Of a stretch of 64,000 nucleotides of DNA, positions 35,661 through 43,931 are shown piece by piece; the first letter of the stretch is position 1; the number at the start of each line of letters is the position of its first letter. The position numbers were made by a program, and so were the translations under genes. The notes beneath the pieces were generated by a model that did not search any database, was not told where the DNA came from, and was given only the letters and a program-made list of their open reading frames with translations. Source of the DNA: CAWGLW01 sp963823525 (GTDB lineage: Bacteria; Pseudomonadota; Gammaproteobacteria; Steroidobacterales; Steroidobacteraceae); contig CAWGLW010000004.1 of assembly GCA_963823525.1 (NCBI GenBank), positions 267,908-331,907 of the forward strand. The letters are read 5' to 3'.

Positions 35661-35749
35661 GCAAAATACCCCTCGATTCGTAGATTTCGATCCATCGGGC
35701 TAGTATGCACCCGACCTTACCGTAATGACCCGGCACCCGGGAGGCGACA

Positions 35750-36118
35750 ATGGAAGGCCGCAAGTTGACGGATCCAGACGAAGCGAAGTCAGAAGAGAAG
35801 TCGGAGACCGTCCTGCAGGAGTCGATCGACGATTCCGACGAGGTCGTGCAACTGACGGATCTCCATACGTTTGCCGATGCCCTGGCCGATGACCTGGATG
35901 ACGACGACCCGGGCTATGAGCTGCCAGCCATCAAGCGGCTGCCCGATGGCATCGAGGTGACCGAGCGCCCGCTCGGCCACGCAAAGGCTCAGTGGCTGCT
36001 GCAGGTGCGCTGTGAATGCGGCCGGCGCTGGTTTGAACTGCAGGAAGTTGAAACCGCGACCTGCCCGCGATGCAAGACCTTCCTGGTCGTCAAGGTCGAG
36101 GGCAGCAAGCGGACCTGA
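35750..36118 (+). CDS. Zinc-ribbon protein with CGRRWF motif (paralogue 1)
   Basis: A 122-residue protein. An acidic, probably disordered N-terminus (about 60% of residues 1-55 are Asp, Glu, Ser or Thr) is followed by a C-terminal zinc ribbon: two Cys pairs in RCECGRRWFE and TATCPRCK (C-x-C...C-x-x-C). No family name recognised. A clear GGAGG ribosome site lies 5 nt before the ATG. The C-terminal half is clearly related to the protein at 41511-41831. It ends 5 nt before the exonuclease gene on the other strand. Nucleic-acid or protein binding is plausible. Confidence 0.75.
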   Translation: MEGRKLTDPDEAKSEEKSETVLQESIDDSDEVVQLTDLHTFADALADDLDDDDPGYELPAIKRLPDGIEVTERPLGHAKAQWLLQVRCECGRRWFELQEVETATCPRCKTFLVVKVEGSKRT

Positions 36119-36123
36119 CGCCT

Positions 36124-36819
36124 TCAGTCTCGGGCGACGATTGACTGAAGCGGCACCCGGGCCGAGCCGCTTCGATCGGCCATCTGCGCAAGAAACAGTT
36201 CAGCCGTCGCAATCGCGTCGCCCAGGGCGTCATGTACCGCGTGAGGTGGCAGGTTGTACTGCTCCCGCAGCGCCCCGAGTCGCAGCGCCCCGGCAGGCGC
36301 CGCCTTGACGCGTCTTGCATAGGACTGGCGCGCCAGCACCAGCGTGTCGACAGTGGGTACCGACAGGCCCGTGCCGAAAACGTGCTTGCAGGCGGCGTCA
36401 AGAAAGCCGATTTCGGTTGCGGCGTAGTGGGCGATCAGCACGCAACCTTTCAATGCGCCGAGCAGCGCGGCCAGCATCGCGGGCAGCGTCTCCCCGCGCG
36501 CCGACTCATCGTCCGTGATCGCATGCAGTACCGCGCTCGGCTCGGGCATCGGAATCGACGTCCGGAGGATGCGATGATCGGCCGAACCGAGCACGATGGC
36601 CTGGTTCTGGAGCCGGACCCAACCGGCGCTGACGATCTGATCGTGACCCGGGTCGCGTCCGGTCGTCTCAAGGTCGACGGCCAGGAACGAAGTGCGTCGC
36701 CAGTCGGTCTTTCCGGGCGGAACAGGCGCATCATAGAAGTCCCGCAGCGCGCCGGGCCCGGCCGATCTTGCGAGGCGGCCGCGGCGCAGCCTCATGAGCC
36801 ACCACAATGCGCTGTTCAC
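36124..36819 (-). CDS. DnaQ-like 3'-5' exonuclease
   Basis: A 231-residue DEDD-superfamily exonuclease. Exo I motif VDLETTG (48-54, Asp49 and Glu51), Exo II region around LIAHYAATEIGFLD, and Exo III HDALGDAIATAEL near the end (His and Asp). It acts on DNA or RNA 3' ends; the class also includes polymerase III epsilon-like proteins. The GTG start at 36819 overlaps the stop of the upstream cNMP/CBS/DUF294 gene by 4 bp (GTGA), so the two are translationally coupled, a pairing seen in many proteobacteria. Confidence 0.9.
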   Translation of the reverse strand: MNSALWWLMRLRRGRLARSAGPGALRDFYDAPVPPGKTDWRRTSFLAVDLETTGRDPGHDQIVSAGWVRLQNQAIVLGSADHRILRTSIPMPEPSAVLHAITDDESARGETLPAMLAALLGALKGCVLIAHYAATEIGFLDAACKHVFGTGLSVPTVDTLVLARQSYARRVKAAPAGALRLGALREQYNLPPHAVHDALGDAIATAELFLAQMADRSGSARVPLQSIVARD

Positions 36820-38753
36820 AGTGGCAATCGGCCGTGGTAAGCGGCCCGGAGGGATTCCTGTACCGTGGTGACAGCCGCGAACGCGTCCTTGAGGTGCCTT
36901 CGCTCCAGGTCGATCAGCGCGGCTGGGGCCACGCGATTGTCAACGGCCTCATTGCGCCGCAGGCAATCGGCCTGGTGCAAAGCGCGCAAAGTGCCGATGA
37001 ACTCGAACGCCACGCGCAGGTTGTCGGCACCGTCCTCGCTCAGTAGCCCGGACGATACTGCCGCGTGCAGGCGGTCTTCTGTCTCGACCATGGCCGCGGC
37101 GGAACGCAGCGCGTAGAACCTCGCCAGGTCCACGATCGGGATCAGGCCCTGCACCTTGAGATCAACGGTTCCCTCCTGCTGTTCATCGTGAGTCAGCACG
37201 AAGCGCCTGAAGAAGCCCAGTGGGGGACGGGCACCGAGTGCATGGCCCGCGAGGTGGGCGAGAAACGATTCGTTGTCCGCGCAACGCGGGAGTTCAGATC
37301 TCATCAGGGCATCGCGCAGTGAGTCCTCACCCCAGACCGTCCGCATGTCGAAGAAGTTCGCGACCAGCGTCGCGGACGTGTGATCGGCATGATCAACCCA
37401 GCTGCGCAGGTACTCGTGCCAGCGGCTTACCGGCTGACGCCAGCGTGGATTCGATGCCATCACTTCGCCAGGACACAAGCGAAAACCGCAAGTCGCGAGA
37501 CCTGAATTGACGAACCGGGCCAGCTCATCGAAATAGACACCCTGCGTGGCCTCCTCGTAGGCATCGTCGAGGATCATTGAATTGTCCTGATCCGAACCCA
37601 CACCGAGCTCGCCGCGCCCCTGCGATCCCGTGGCTATCCATGCGAACGGGACTGGCGGTGACCCCTGTCGATCAATCGCCAGTTCGATCAGCCGCCGGGT
37701 AGCTGCATCGGCTACGGCTGTGATCGCGTGGCCGAGCTGCCTCGCGGTGGCGTGCGCGGCCATCAACTGCAGGTGCAGTTCACGCATCTGCTCACAGTCG
37801 GAACCGAGGGCCGAGACCGACGAAGCACGTCGAATGCGATCCGCCACGTGCAGGGGATTGCTGCTCTGCACGCGCAACAGATCGTGCGTTGAGACGAGCC
37901 CGCAGAGACGATCGTCGTGCACGACCGGCAGATGATGCACACGATGCTCCGTCATTTTCAGAAGTGCATCGAACGCCGAAGCCTCGCGTGAGATCGTGAC
38001 CGGCGCCGCGGTCATGATCCGGCCCAGGGGCGTTGCCGGGTCGGCGGCCGCTGCGACGAAACGCGATCTGAGATCACGGTCGGTTACGATACCCCTGAGA
38101 TTTCCCCCCTCGACGACCATCAGCGCCGAGACACGCTCACGGGTCATCAGACCGGCCGCATCGCAGACGCTCATTTCCGCACGCGCAGTGACCGGATCGC
38201 GGGCCAGAAGATCGCCCACCGCGAGCCGAAGCAGGTTGCCGCCAACGGGCGGCGCAGCGAGGATCGCGTCGCGTGCACCCTGCAGGCGGCCCTTTAGCGT
38301 TTGTTCGAAACTCGCGTTGAATCGTGCGTCCGCCTCGCGCAGCGCGTCCAGCTCATCGGCGGGCAGAACGTAGAGCAGTGTGTCCTCGATCGCCACGCCA
38401 CTGCAGCGGGCATCCCTGACCGCCGCCTCGGCCGCTTCGTCGCAGTGCTCGCCCTCCGCCAGTCTCGCGATCAGTACGCCCGACTCGGCGCGTATCTCCA
38501 CCGCGCCCTTGCGCAGCAGATAAAATGCCCGCGGGTCCTCGTCATCCGGCGGAAAGCGCGTACCGCGACGCAGGTACCGCACGGTAAATCGACCCGGCAA
38601 TTCATCGAGTGTTGCCGGCGGCAGCAAGGCGAAAGGCTGGCATCGCGCCAGGAAGTCGCGTATGTCGCGCAGTTCCCCGACCAAGAGCGTGCTCCACGGA
38701 ACCTCGACCCATGTTCCGCCCGCCCCTGCCGCGAATGCAAGAGGAGGATCCAC
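36816..38753 (-). CDS. cNMP-binding/CBS/DUF294 nucleotidyltransferase-like protein
   Basis: A 645-residue cytosolic signalling-type protein. In order: cyclic-nucleotide-binding-like domain (RYLRRGTRFPPDDEDPRAFYLLRKGAVEI), two CBS domains (DLLARDPVTARAEMSVCDAAGLM; IMTAAPVTISREASAFDALLKMTE), a DUF294 nucleotidyltransferase domain (IATGSQGRGELGVGSDQDNSMIL, G-S-x9-D-x-D) and the DUF294 C-terminal domain. It may sense nucleotides and modify a partner, by analogy. The GTG at 38753 was chosen because the upstream ATG at 38843 lies in the loop of a terminator hairpin. Coupled to the exonuclease (4-bp overlap). Confidence 0.85.
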   Translation of the reverse strand: MDPPLAFAAGAGGTWVEVPWSTLLVGELRDIRDFLARCQPFALLPPATLDELPGRFTVRYLRRGTRFPPDDEDPRAFYLLRKGAVEIRAESGVLIARLAEGEHCDEAAEAAVRDARCSGVAIEDTLLYVLPADELDALREADARFNASFEQTLKGRLQGARDAILAAPPVGGNLLRLAVGDLLARDPVTARAEMSVCDAAGLMTRERVSALMVVEGGNLRGIVTDRDLRSRFVAAAADPATPLGRIMTAAPVTISREASAFDALLKMTEHRVHHLPVVHDDRLCGLVSTHDLLRVQSSNPLHVADRIRRASSVSALGSDCEQMRELHLQLMAAHATARQLGHAITAVADAATRRLIELAIDRQGSPPVPFAWIATGSQGRGELGVGSDQDNSMILDDAYEEATQGVYFDELARFVNSGLATCGFRLCPGEVMASNPRWRQPVSRWHEYLRSWVDHADHTSATLVANFFDMRTVWGEDSLRDALMRSELPRCADNESFLAHLAGHALGARPPLGFFRRFVLTHDEQQEGTVDLKVQGLIPIVDLARFYALRSAAAMVETEDRLHAAVSSGLLSEDGADNLRVAFEFIGTLRALHQADCLRRNEAVDNRVAPAALIDLERRHLKDAFAAVTTVQESLRAAYHGRLPL

Positions 38754-39097
38754 GGGTCCTTCCGCACGGCCGGCCTCCGTGCGCAGTCCCTGTCGCCATA
38801 GCCGGGCACGGCGTAAGTCCGGTGCAAAAGAAAGCCCCGGCATGGCCGGGGCTTCTCGGTTGGTGGCACCGCTCGACGCGCCGCGCAGCTGGGTCGATGA
38901 CTCAGCAATTCGTGGCGCAACGCACCGGGCGGGCCGGTTCAGTTGCAAATGCGAATTGCAAACGAGGCAGCAACTCAAACACAGCGTGAACCGGGCCGCA
39001 ATACGAATTCAACATAAGGGCCCACCGATGAGAATCCCGAAGCCTGCGCATGACGGCGGGACGTCGGAACCGCGCTCAGCCATCCAACGATTCGCAA
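38754..39097. other. Intergenic region with terminator, no gene seen
   Basis: This 344-bp stretch between the PEP-CTERM stop and the DUF294 start holds the terminator at 38823-38854. No protein-coding frame with a ribosome site was found on either strand, and no sigma-54 match. Confidence 0.5.
38823..38854 (-). terminator. Hairpin terminator for the PEP-CTERM transcript
   Basis: AAGCCCCGGC (38832-38841) pairs with GCCGGGGCTT (38845-38854) with a 3-nt loop. On the minus strand it is followed by TTCTTTTGC, a U-rich tail. It lies 250 nt past the PEP-CTERM stop, so it may end a long 3' untranslated region. Confidence 0.7.
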
Positions 39098-39697
39098 TCA
39101 GCGCAGCCTTCGACGCCGGGTCAGGGACAGACCCAAAAGCCCCAGGCCGAACAGCGCCAGTGTGCCCGGCTCCGGCGTCTGGACAGGCGGGTCCGAATCG
39201 TAGGTGAGCATCACCCGCACCGAGTCCTGATTATCGCTGTTGTTTGAATCCCAGTAGAAAAGCTCGAGCGTGCCCGTTGCCGGCGCCGCGCCGGAAAAAC
39301 TGGTACCCAGCAGCAGGTAGACATCAGCGATCCGACCGACCAGCGCGCCAAACGGAGCCGTGAATCCATTCTGCGTCCACGGCGCAAAGGGCGCCCCGAT
39401 CCGTGTGCCCTCGGGCTGCCCGGACTCATCCGAGCCGGTGGCGAAAAGGTCGACTATGAGCCCATCGGCGTTCGACCATCGCGGCAACGCACCGGCACTC
39501 CAGAGGTCACCCGAATCCACCGACACGGCAAACCGGTCTCCGGCCGTCAGACTGACACTCGCGAGCGGCGTACCGCCCGAGGAGCTGTTTTGCAGCGCGA
39601 ATACGTCGACCGTCATGACGGCCGCCTGCAGCCCGCCGGAGAGCAGCAGCGAGAAAAGCAACATCGACAATTGGGCGCTTGTCTTTCTACGTTTCAT
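39098..39697 (-). CDS. PEP-CTERM sorting-domain protein 1
   Basis: A 199-residue exported protein. N-terminal signal peptide (LSMLLFSLLLSGGLQA), a mature beta-rich domain and a C-terminal sorting signal: PEPGTLALFGLGLLGLSLTRRRRLR, i.e. PEP, a hydrophobic segment and a basic tail. Exosortase removes the tail and the protein is moved to the cell surface, often with polysaccharide. No exosortase gene lies in this window. A sigma-54-type promoter match is upstream at 39740-39754. The ATG at 39697 begins MKRRKTS. Confidence 0.93.
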   Translation of the reverse strand: MKRRKTSAQLSMLLFSLLLSGGLQAAVMTVDVFALQNSSSGGTPLASVSLTAGDRFAVSVDSGDLWSAGALPRWSNADGLIVDLFATGSDESGQPEGTRIGAPFAPWTQNGFTAPFGALVGRIADVYLLLGTSFSGAAPATGTLELFYWDSNNSDNQDSVRVMLTYDSDPPVQTPEPGTLALFGLGLLGLSLTRRRRLR

Positions 39698-39739
39698 GGC
39701 CAACCCCCGTGCTGTGCATACCAACGCACTATGTAAGAC

Positions 39740-39754
39740 GCAAGATTCGTGCCC
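39740..39754 (-). promoter_or_regulatory. Sigma-54-type (-24/-12) promoter of PEP-CTERM gene 1
   Basis: Minus strand GGGCACGAATCTTGC: the GG of the -24 element, CACG, 4-nt spacing and TTGC with its GC at -12, in the exact consensus spacing. The start site would be near 39728, about 30 nt before the ATG. Confidence 0.65.
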
Positions 39755-39973
39755 GTTTCCAGAAATCTACTTCGATCAATCACTTGCGCTTGGCAGCGAA
39801 AGTCAGGAAACGCCGATATGTAAGAAGCATCGACGATTACGCGCCCGTCGCGGCTCCGTGCAAAGCCTGCCGGGAGAAATCGAGTACGCCGCGGGGAGTT
39901 GCACCGGACGGAAGCCACGCCGATTTGTGAGATCATCATAGATCGCAATCCCTGATGAATAGAGGACACCGGC

Positions 39974-41413
39974 ATGGCGCAGACGGCACAAATACGCGAA
40001 TTTCCGGCCAGCACCCAATCCGAAGCGCAGCGAGTGCTCAATGCGCAACGTACGGCCTTTCTCAGGAACCCCTACCCCGAGATCGGTGAGCGCCGGGAAA
40101 ACCTGCTGAAACTCGAACAGATCCTGGTGCGGAACCAGGAGGCGATCGCCGAGGCGATTTCCCGCGATTTCGGCAATCGGGCGATCCAGGAAAGCAAACT
40201 GCTGGAGTTGTTTCTCTCGATCGACGGCTTCCGCTACTGCCGCAAGCACCTGAAAAAATGGATGAAGCCTCAGAGCCGGGATGTGTCGATCTGGTTTGCC
40301 GGCGCTCAGAACCGCCTCTTCCCGCAACCCAAGGGCGTCGTTGGCGTCGTCGCGCCATGGAACTATCCCCTGTTCCTGGTCATGGGTCCGCTGGCCAGCG
40401 CGATGGCCGCGGGCAATCGCTGCATGGTCAAGATGGCAGCCAATTCCAGCAATCTCTGCACCCTGCTGCACAAGCTCATCGGCGAGCAGTTTGGCGAGGA
40501 CACCCTGGCCATCCTGCCGGGCGTAAGGGGTTCGGAATTCTCGAGCCTGCCCTTCGATCACCTGATCTTTACCGGCTCGGCCGATACCGGACGCTCGGTC
40601 ATGAAGGCCGCCGCCGAGAACCTCACGCCGGTCACGCTCGAACTCGGCGGCAAGTCACCGGCGATCGTCGCGCGCGACTTTGACATCAAGCTCGCGGCCA
40701 GCCGGATGCTGTTCGCAAAATTCATGAACGCGGGCCAGACATGTGTGGCACCGGACTATGCGTTTGTGCCGGCCGGCCAGGTCGACTCATTCGTGGCGGA
40801 GTCGCAGAACATACTCGCCCGTCGGTACCCCGACATCGGCAACGGCCAGTACACCTCGATCATCGATGACGACTCGTTCGACCGGCTGTTCGCGACGCTG
40901 GCCGACGCCGAAGCGAAGGGCGCTACGCTGGTCAACCTGGCGCCCGGCAAGCAGCCCGACAGAGCAACCCGACTTTTCCCGCCTCACCTGGTGCTCAATC
41001 CCGGCGACGACACGATCATCATGCGAGAGGAGATTTTTGGCCCGTTGCTGCCGGTGCGCAGTTACAAGACACTCGATGAAGTCATCGACTACATCAACCG
41101 CCATGATCGACCGCTCGGTCTGTACCTGTTCAGTGACGACAAATCCGTACAGGAAAGGGTCATGAAGAACACACTGTCCGGCGGCGTCAGCATCAACGAG
41201 TGTTCTTTCCATGTCGCGCAGCATGACCTGCCCTTTGGCGGCATTGGCGCCAGCGGCATGGGCCACTATCACGGCCACGAGGGTTTCCTCGAATTCAGCA
41301 AGATGCGGCCCGTCTTCTCGCAGTTTCGTTACTCGGCCCTGCCGCTGCTGTACCCTCCGTACGGCAAGGTGTTCGAGCGCCTCTACAGCCTGATGATCAA
41401 GCTGAAGTGGTAG
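39974..41413 (+). CDS. Aldehyde dehydrogenase (coniferyl-type)
   Basis: A 479-residue NAD(P)-dependent aldehyde dehydrogenase. Catalytic Cys257 in MNAGQTCVAP, general base Glu224 in LELGGKSP, Rossmann segment FTGSADTGRSVM (199-210), VAPWNYPL (126-133). It is similar to coniferyl-aldehyde dehydrogenase and fatty-aldehyde types with a short C-terminus. Residue Lys153 is kept, but the usual K-P-S/A-E is K-M-A-A here. GAGGAC lies 7 nt before the ATG. It could oxidise aldehydes from lipid or aromatic breakdown. It stands alone. Confidence 0.92.
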   Translation: MAQTAQIREFPASTQSEAQRVLNAQRTAFLRNPYPEIGERRENLLKLEQILVRNQEAIAEAISRDFGNRAIQESKLLELFLSIDGFRYCRKHLKKWMKPQSRDVSIWFAGAQNRLFPQPKGVVGVVAPWNYPLFLVMGPLASAMAAGNRCMVKMAANSSNLCTLLHKLIGEQFGEDTLAILPGVRGSEFSSLPFDHLIFTGSADTGRSVMKAAAENLTPVTLELGGKSPAIVARDFDIKLAASRMLFAKFMNAGQTCVAPDYAFVPAGQVDSFVAESQNILARRYPDIGNGQYTSIIDDDSFDRLFATLADAEAKGATLVNLAPGKQPDRATRLFPPHLVLNPGDDTIIMREEIFGPLLPVRSYKTLDEVIDYINRHDRPLGLYLFSDDKSVQERVMKNTLSGGVSINECSFHVAQHDLPFGGIGASGMGHYHGHEGFLEFSKMRPVFSQFRYSALPLLYPPYGKVFERLYSLMIKLKW

Positions 41414-41510
41414 CGAACTCAAACCAGTTTATCCCGCCATGCGGACTCCCGCATCGCTGGCAGCCGTCCGGGGCGATACCACGGCATCAGACTCGCGGCG
41501 AGGAGAGTCG

Positions 41511-41831
41511 TTATTGCAGGGTCGCCGCTGCAGACTCGCGGGGCTGCTCGAGCAGAACGGCCCGCGCGCATTTCGGACAGGTCTGGATACTCTCGAATTC
41601 CGTAGAAAACCATCGGCGACCGCAGGCACAGCGAATCGCATAGACGATTTCGACCTTTCCGCGCACCATCTCGCGCTCACGTACTTCGACTTCGTTCGTC
41701 GCGGCCGCCAGCCCCCGGGGCGCTCTGGCGCGATACGGACCCTGGGGTTCCTCGGGCACGTCTGAAGCACTTACGTAGGTCTCAGGCGCGAGACGTTCGC
41801 GCACATCACCCAGCCATTGTCTGATCTTCAT
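41511..41831 (-). CDS. Zinc-ribbon protein with CGRRWF motif (paralogue 2)
   Basis: A 106-residue protein whose C-terminal half is the zinc ribbon IRCACGRRWFSTEF ... TCPKC (C-x-C...C-x-x-C), closely matching the protein at 35750-36118. The N-terminus differs: basic and Glu/Arg-rich (KIRQWLGDVRERLA). There is no signal peptide. No named family. The ribosome site is weak. Downstream is the convergent aldehyde dehydrogenase end. Confidence 0.7.
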   Translation of the reverse strand: MKIRQWLGDVRERLAPETYVSASDVPEEPQGPYRARAPRGLAAATNEVEVREREMVRGKVEIVYAIRCACGRRWFSTEFESIQTCPKCARAVLLEQPRESAAATLQ

Positions 41832-41940
41832 ATTTCGTTCTTTTTATTGTGTTTCGGCCCGCGTAAGCCGACTGCACTGCAAGCATTCTGACGCACCGGT
41901 CGGTCAGTGGAAGCGCCCCTGACCTCCGGATCGGAAGCCG

Positions 41941-41968
41941 GGAACCCCGGCACCAGGGCCGGGGTTCC
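41941..41968 (-). terminator. Hairpin terminator after PEP-CTERM gene 2
   Basis: GGAACCCCGGC (41941-41951) pairs with GCCGGGGTTCC (41958-41968), an 11-bp perfect stem with a 6-nt loop. It lies 21 nt past the stop of the 41990-42595 gene. Confidence 0.75.
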
Positions 41969-41989
41969 TCGTTGGGATGACAGCGGCAA

Positions 41990-42595
41990 TCACGCTTTCC
42001 TGCGCCGGCTCAGGCCAACGCCGAACAAGCCCAGGCTCAACAGTGCGAGCGTTCCCGGCTCCGGGACGAAAGCCAGCTGACCCGAGTAGGAACTCGGACC
42101 GGAAGCGCGGGTCGTGCCCGTCACCTGGATGATGTAGCGGCCGGCAGCGAGTCCGTTCGCCAGAATTTCCCAACGATCGTTGGACGCGTTGACTTGGTAG
42201 AGCCTGGTACCGGGAACGATCGCCGAGCACGCGCCCGGGAGCGGCGTGGCTGCCGCGTCGCAGGTGCTGCCGCCATCCGTCCACAGCGCGCCCATGAAGT
42301 TGGCAACGGCCGTAAAGCGCGTGAAGTCGGCCGAGATCGAACCCGAACCGGCCGGGCTCAGGTCGAACACGAGGAAGTCATTGAAATCCGTGCTCGGGCC
42401 GACGTCGGCCTGGATGTCGGTGTGGTTGAACGTGCCGTTGTCGAACGTGTCCGGGTTGTAGAGGCCGATGTAGGTGCCCGCCTCGCCGTCCAGTACTTCG
42501 CAACCACTGCAGATCGTGTTGGCACTGGCGCCCTGGGCGGCCAGCGCAAGGCCACCGATGGCCGCGCAGGTGCTGATTGTCTTGAATATATTCAT
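41990..42595 (-). CDS. PEP-CTERM sorting-domain protein 2
   Basis: A 201-residue exported protein. Signal peptide (TISTCAAIGGLALAAQGASA, cleavage near residue 25), a mature domain with two pairs of Cys (ICSGC and the CDAA/ACSAI pair) and Asn/Asp/Thr-rich beta sequence typical of bacterial pre-peptidase-like folds, then PEPGTLALLSLGLFGVGL followed by SRRRKA. Exosortase substrate by this motif. The sigma-54 promoter match lies at 42666-42684, with about 60 nt of 5' leader. A perfect hairpin terminator follows, so it is a monocistronic unit. Confidence 0.93.
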   Translation of the reverse strand: MNIFKTISTCAAIGGLALAAQGASANTICSGCEVLDGEAGTYIGLYNPDTFDNGTFNHTDIQADVGPSTDFNDFLVFDLSPAGSGSISADFTRFTAVANFMGALWTDGGSTCDAAATPLPGACSAIVPGTRLYQVNASNDRWEILANGLAAGRYIIQVTGTTRASGPSSYSGQLAFVPEPGTLALLSLGLFGVGLSRRRKA

Positions 42596-42960
42596 GGCTC
42601 TGTTACTCCTGATCCAATTTTCCGATAAGTGTCGATCCGTCAGATCGATGTTTTCGACAGGAGATGTAGCAAGCTGCGTGCCAACTCTACTTTTCTTTTT
42701 TAAAACAATAAATTACACATAATCATTCAATTGCTTTTTGAGGAATCGTAATGTCAGCCGACACGGCCTCGCAAGCGACTGTGACGCCCGTTCACTTTTA
42801 TCTGAGGCACGGTTCCCGGTCGGGAAATGCACCAGGAGCGGATTAAAGAAGCGGGTAAGAATCCCGCCGCGAAGCTGGGATTTTCACCGTGCGCAAGGCC
42901 CCGGATACAGCCAGCTGACGCGCATCCATACTGCCCCCCCCGCGCCACTGGCTCCACTCA
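42596..42960. other. Intergenic region with sigma-54 promoter
   Basis: A 365-bp gap between two minus-strand genes. It contains the sigma-54 promoter at 42666-42684 and an AT-rich stretch (about 42690-42740), plausible for activator or IHF binding. The part 42745-42960 lies just after the MBL-fold stop codon and shows no gene. Confidence 0.5.
42666..42684 (-). promoter_or_regulatory. Sigma-54 promoter of PEP-CTERM gene 2
   Basis: Minus strand TTGGCACGCAGCTTGCTA matches the consensus YTGGCACG-N4-TTGCW at every fixed position. The start site would be near 42657, about 60 nt upstream of the ATG at 42595. AT-rich DNA lies just upstream of it. Confidence 0.8.
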
Positions 42961-43680
42961 CTACATAACGGCCAGCCTGTCGGCAAGGGCGAGAAGCTGG
43001 GCTCCGCCGTCGCCCTCGTAGGCGCTGCCGTGCATGCAGGCCAGTATCCGGGGCTCCAGCGAGGCCAGTCGTTCCAGCACCGGTCGCGTATTCGCGCCAT
43101 GGGCGAAATAATCCATGGCGGCACGCATCTGCTCGCTGGACTCAAGAACGTCATCACTGACCGGCGCGTGCTCACACCCTCCCTGCGTGAACAGGTCGCC
43201 GCAGAAAAGTATCCGCCGTGTCTTTTCGAACAGGAAGCCGTTCTCCCAGGAATGCGGCACGTGTGGCGCATCGAGCCATTGGACGACGTGACGACCCAGC
43301 GACAGTGTTTCGCCATCGGCAAGCACCCGCGGCGGCCGGTCTGCGAGATCGGTCATACTGGTCATCGCGGCCACCTCGCTGCATAGCGGCTCCGCCTGCG
43401 GCGCGGCGTTGAGAAACTGGTTGAGTGCGCCGCATTCATCCGCCTCGACATGGCAAAAGGCGATGTAGCGAAGTTTGTCCAGCGGGCACACCGTGGCAAT
43501 GGCGTTGCTCACCGCATTGAAAAATCCACGCTGGCCCGTGTGAAACAACAGCGCCGACTCATCCATCAACAAGTACTGATTGAACGTGAATCCACCGGGT
43601 GCCATCTCCGGTGGTATCGCAGTGCTGATGCGGTAGAGATTCTCAGCGACTTCATCGATTCGGGTCGTCACCTGGTTCAT
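42961..43680 (-). CDS. MBL-fold protein related to flavodiiron diiron domains
   Basis: A 239-residue metallo-beta-lactamase-fold protein. The metal motif HVEADECG (78-85) is of the H-x-E-x-D type seen in flavodiiron proteins rather than the common HxHxDH; DAPHVPHSWE (137-146) and FCGDLF (159-164) supply further ligands. No flavodoxin domain follows, so it is the diiron part alone. A role in oxygen or NO handling or a sensor is possible. The ATG at 43680 was chosen: AGGAG lies 8 nt upstream, while the GTG at 43689 overlaps that site. Confidence 0.85.
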   Translation of the reverse strand: MNQVTTRIDEVAENLYRISTAIPPEMAPGGFTFNQYLLMDESALLFHTGQRGFFNAVSNAIATVCPLDKLRYIAFCHVEADECGALNQFLNAAPQAEPLCSEVAAMTSMTDLADRPPRVLADGETLSLGRHVVQWLDAPHVPHSWENGFLFEKTRRILFCGDLFTQGGCEHAPVSDDVLESSEQMRAAMDYFAHGANTRPVLERLASLEPRILACMHGSAYEGDGGAQLLALADRLAVM

Positions 43681-43931
43681 GCCGATCACTCCTGCTTTTT
43701 CCGGAGGACAGGTTTGAGCCTACTCCTGTCCCGATGGACGCGCATGGCATAGTTGCCGCACGGCTGAATATCGCCGGCTGGCGCTGAAGACCGGGCTGGT
43801 GTCCTCGTCTTGCCGGTACCAGCGCGTTACGGTCAATACTGACGTGACCGGCGCCCCATGCGGCCCCACGAGGCGCGACAATGGCGAGGCCTCGCCCTTA
43901 TCATCGCGCACCCGCAAGAAACGCCGTCATC

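Noticed and set aside
38754..38843. An upstream ATG start (38843) for the cNMP/CBS/DUF294 protein
   Set aside because: It lies in the loop of a terminator hairpin; the added residues resemble no domain. GTG 38753 is preferred but unproven.
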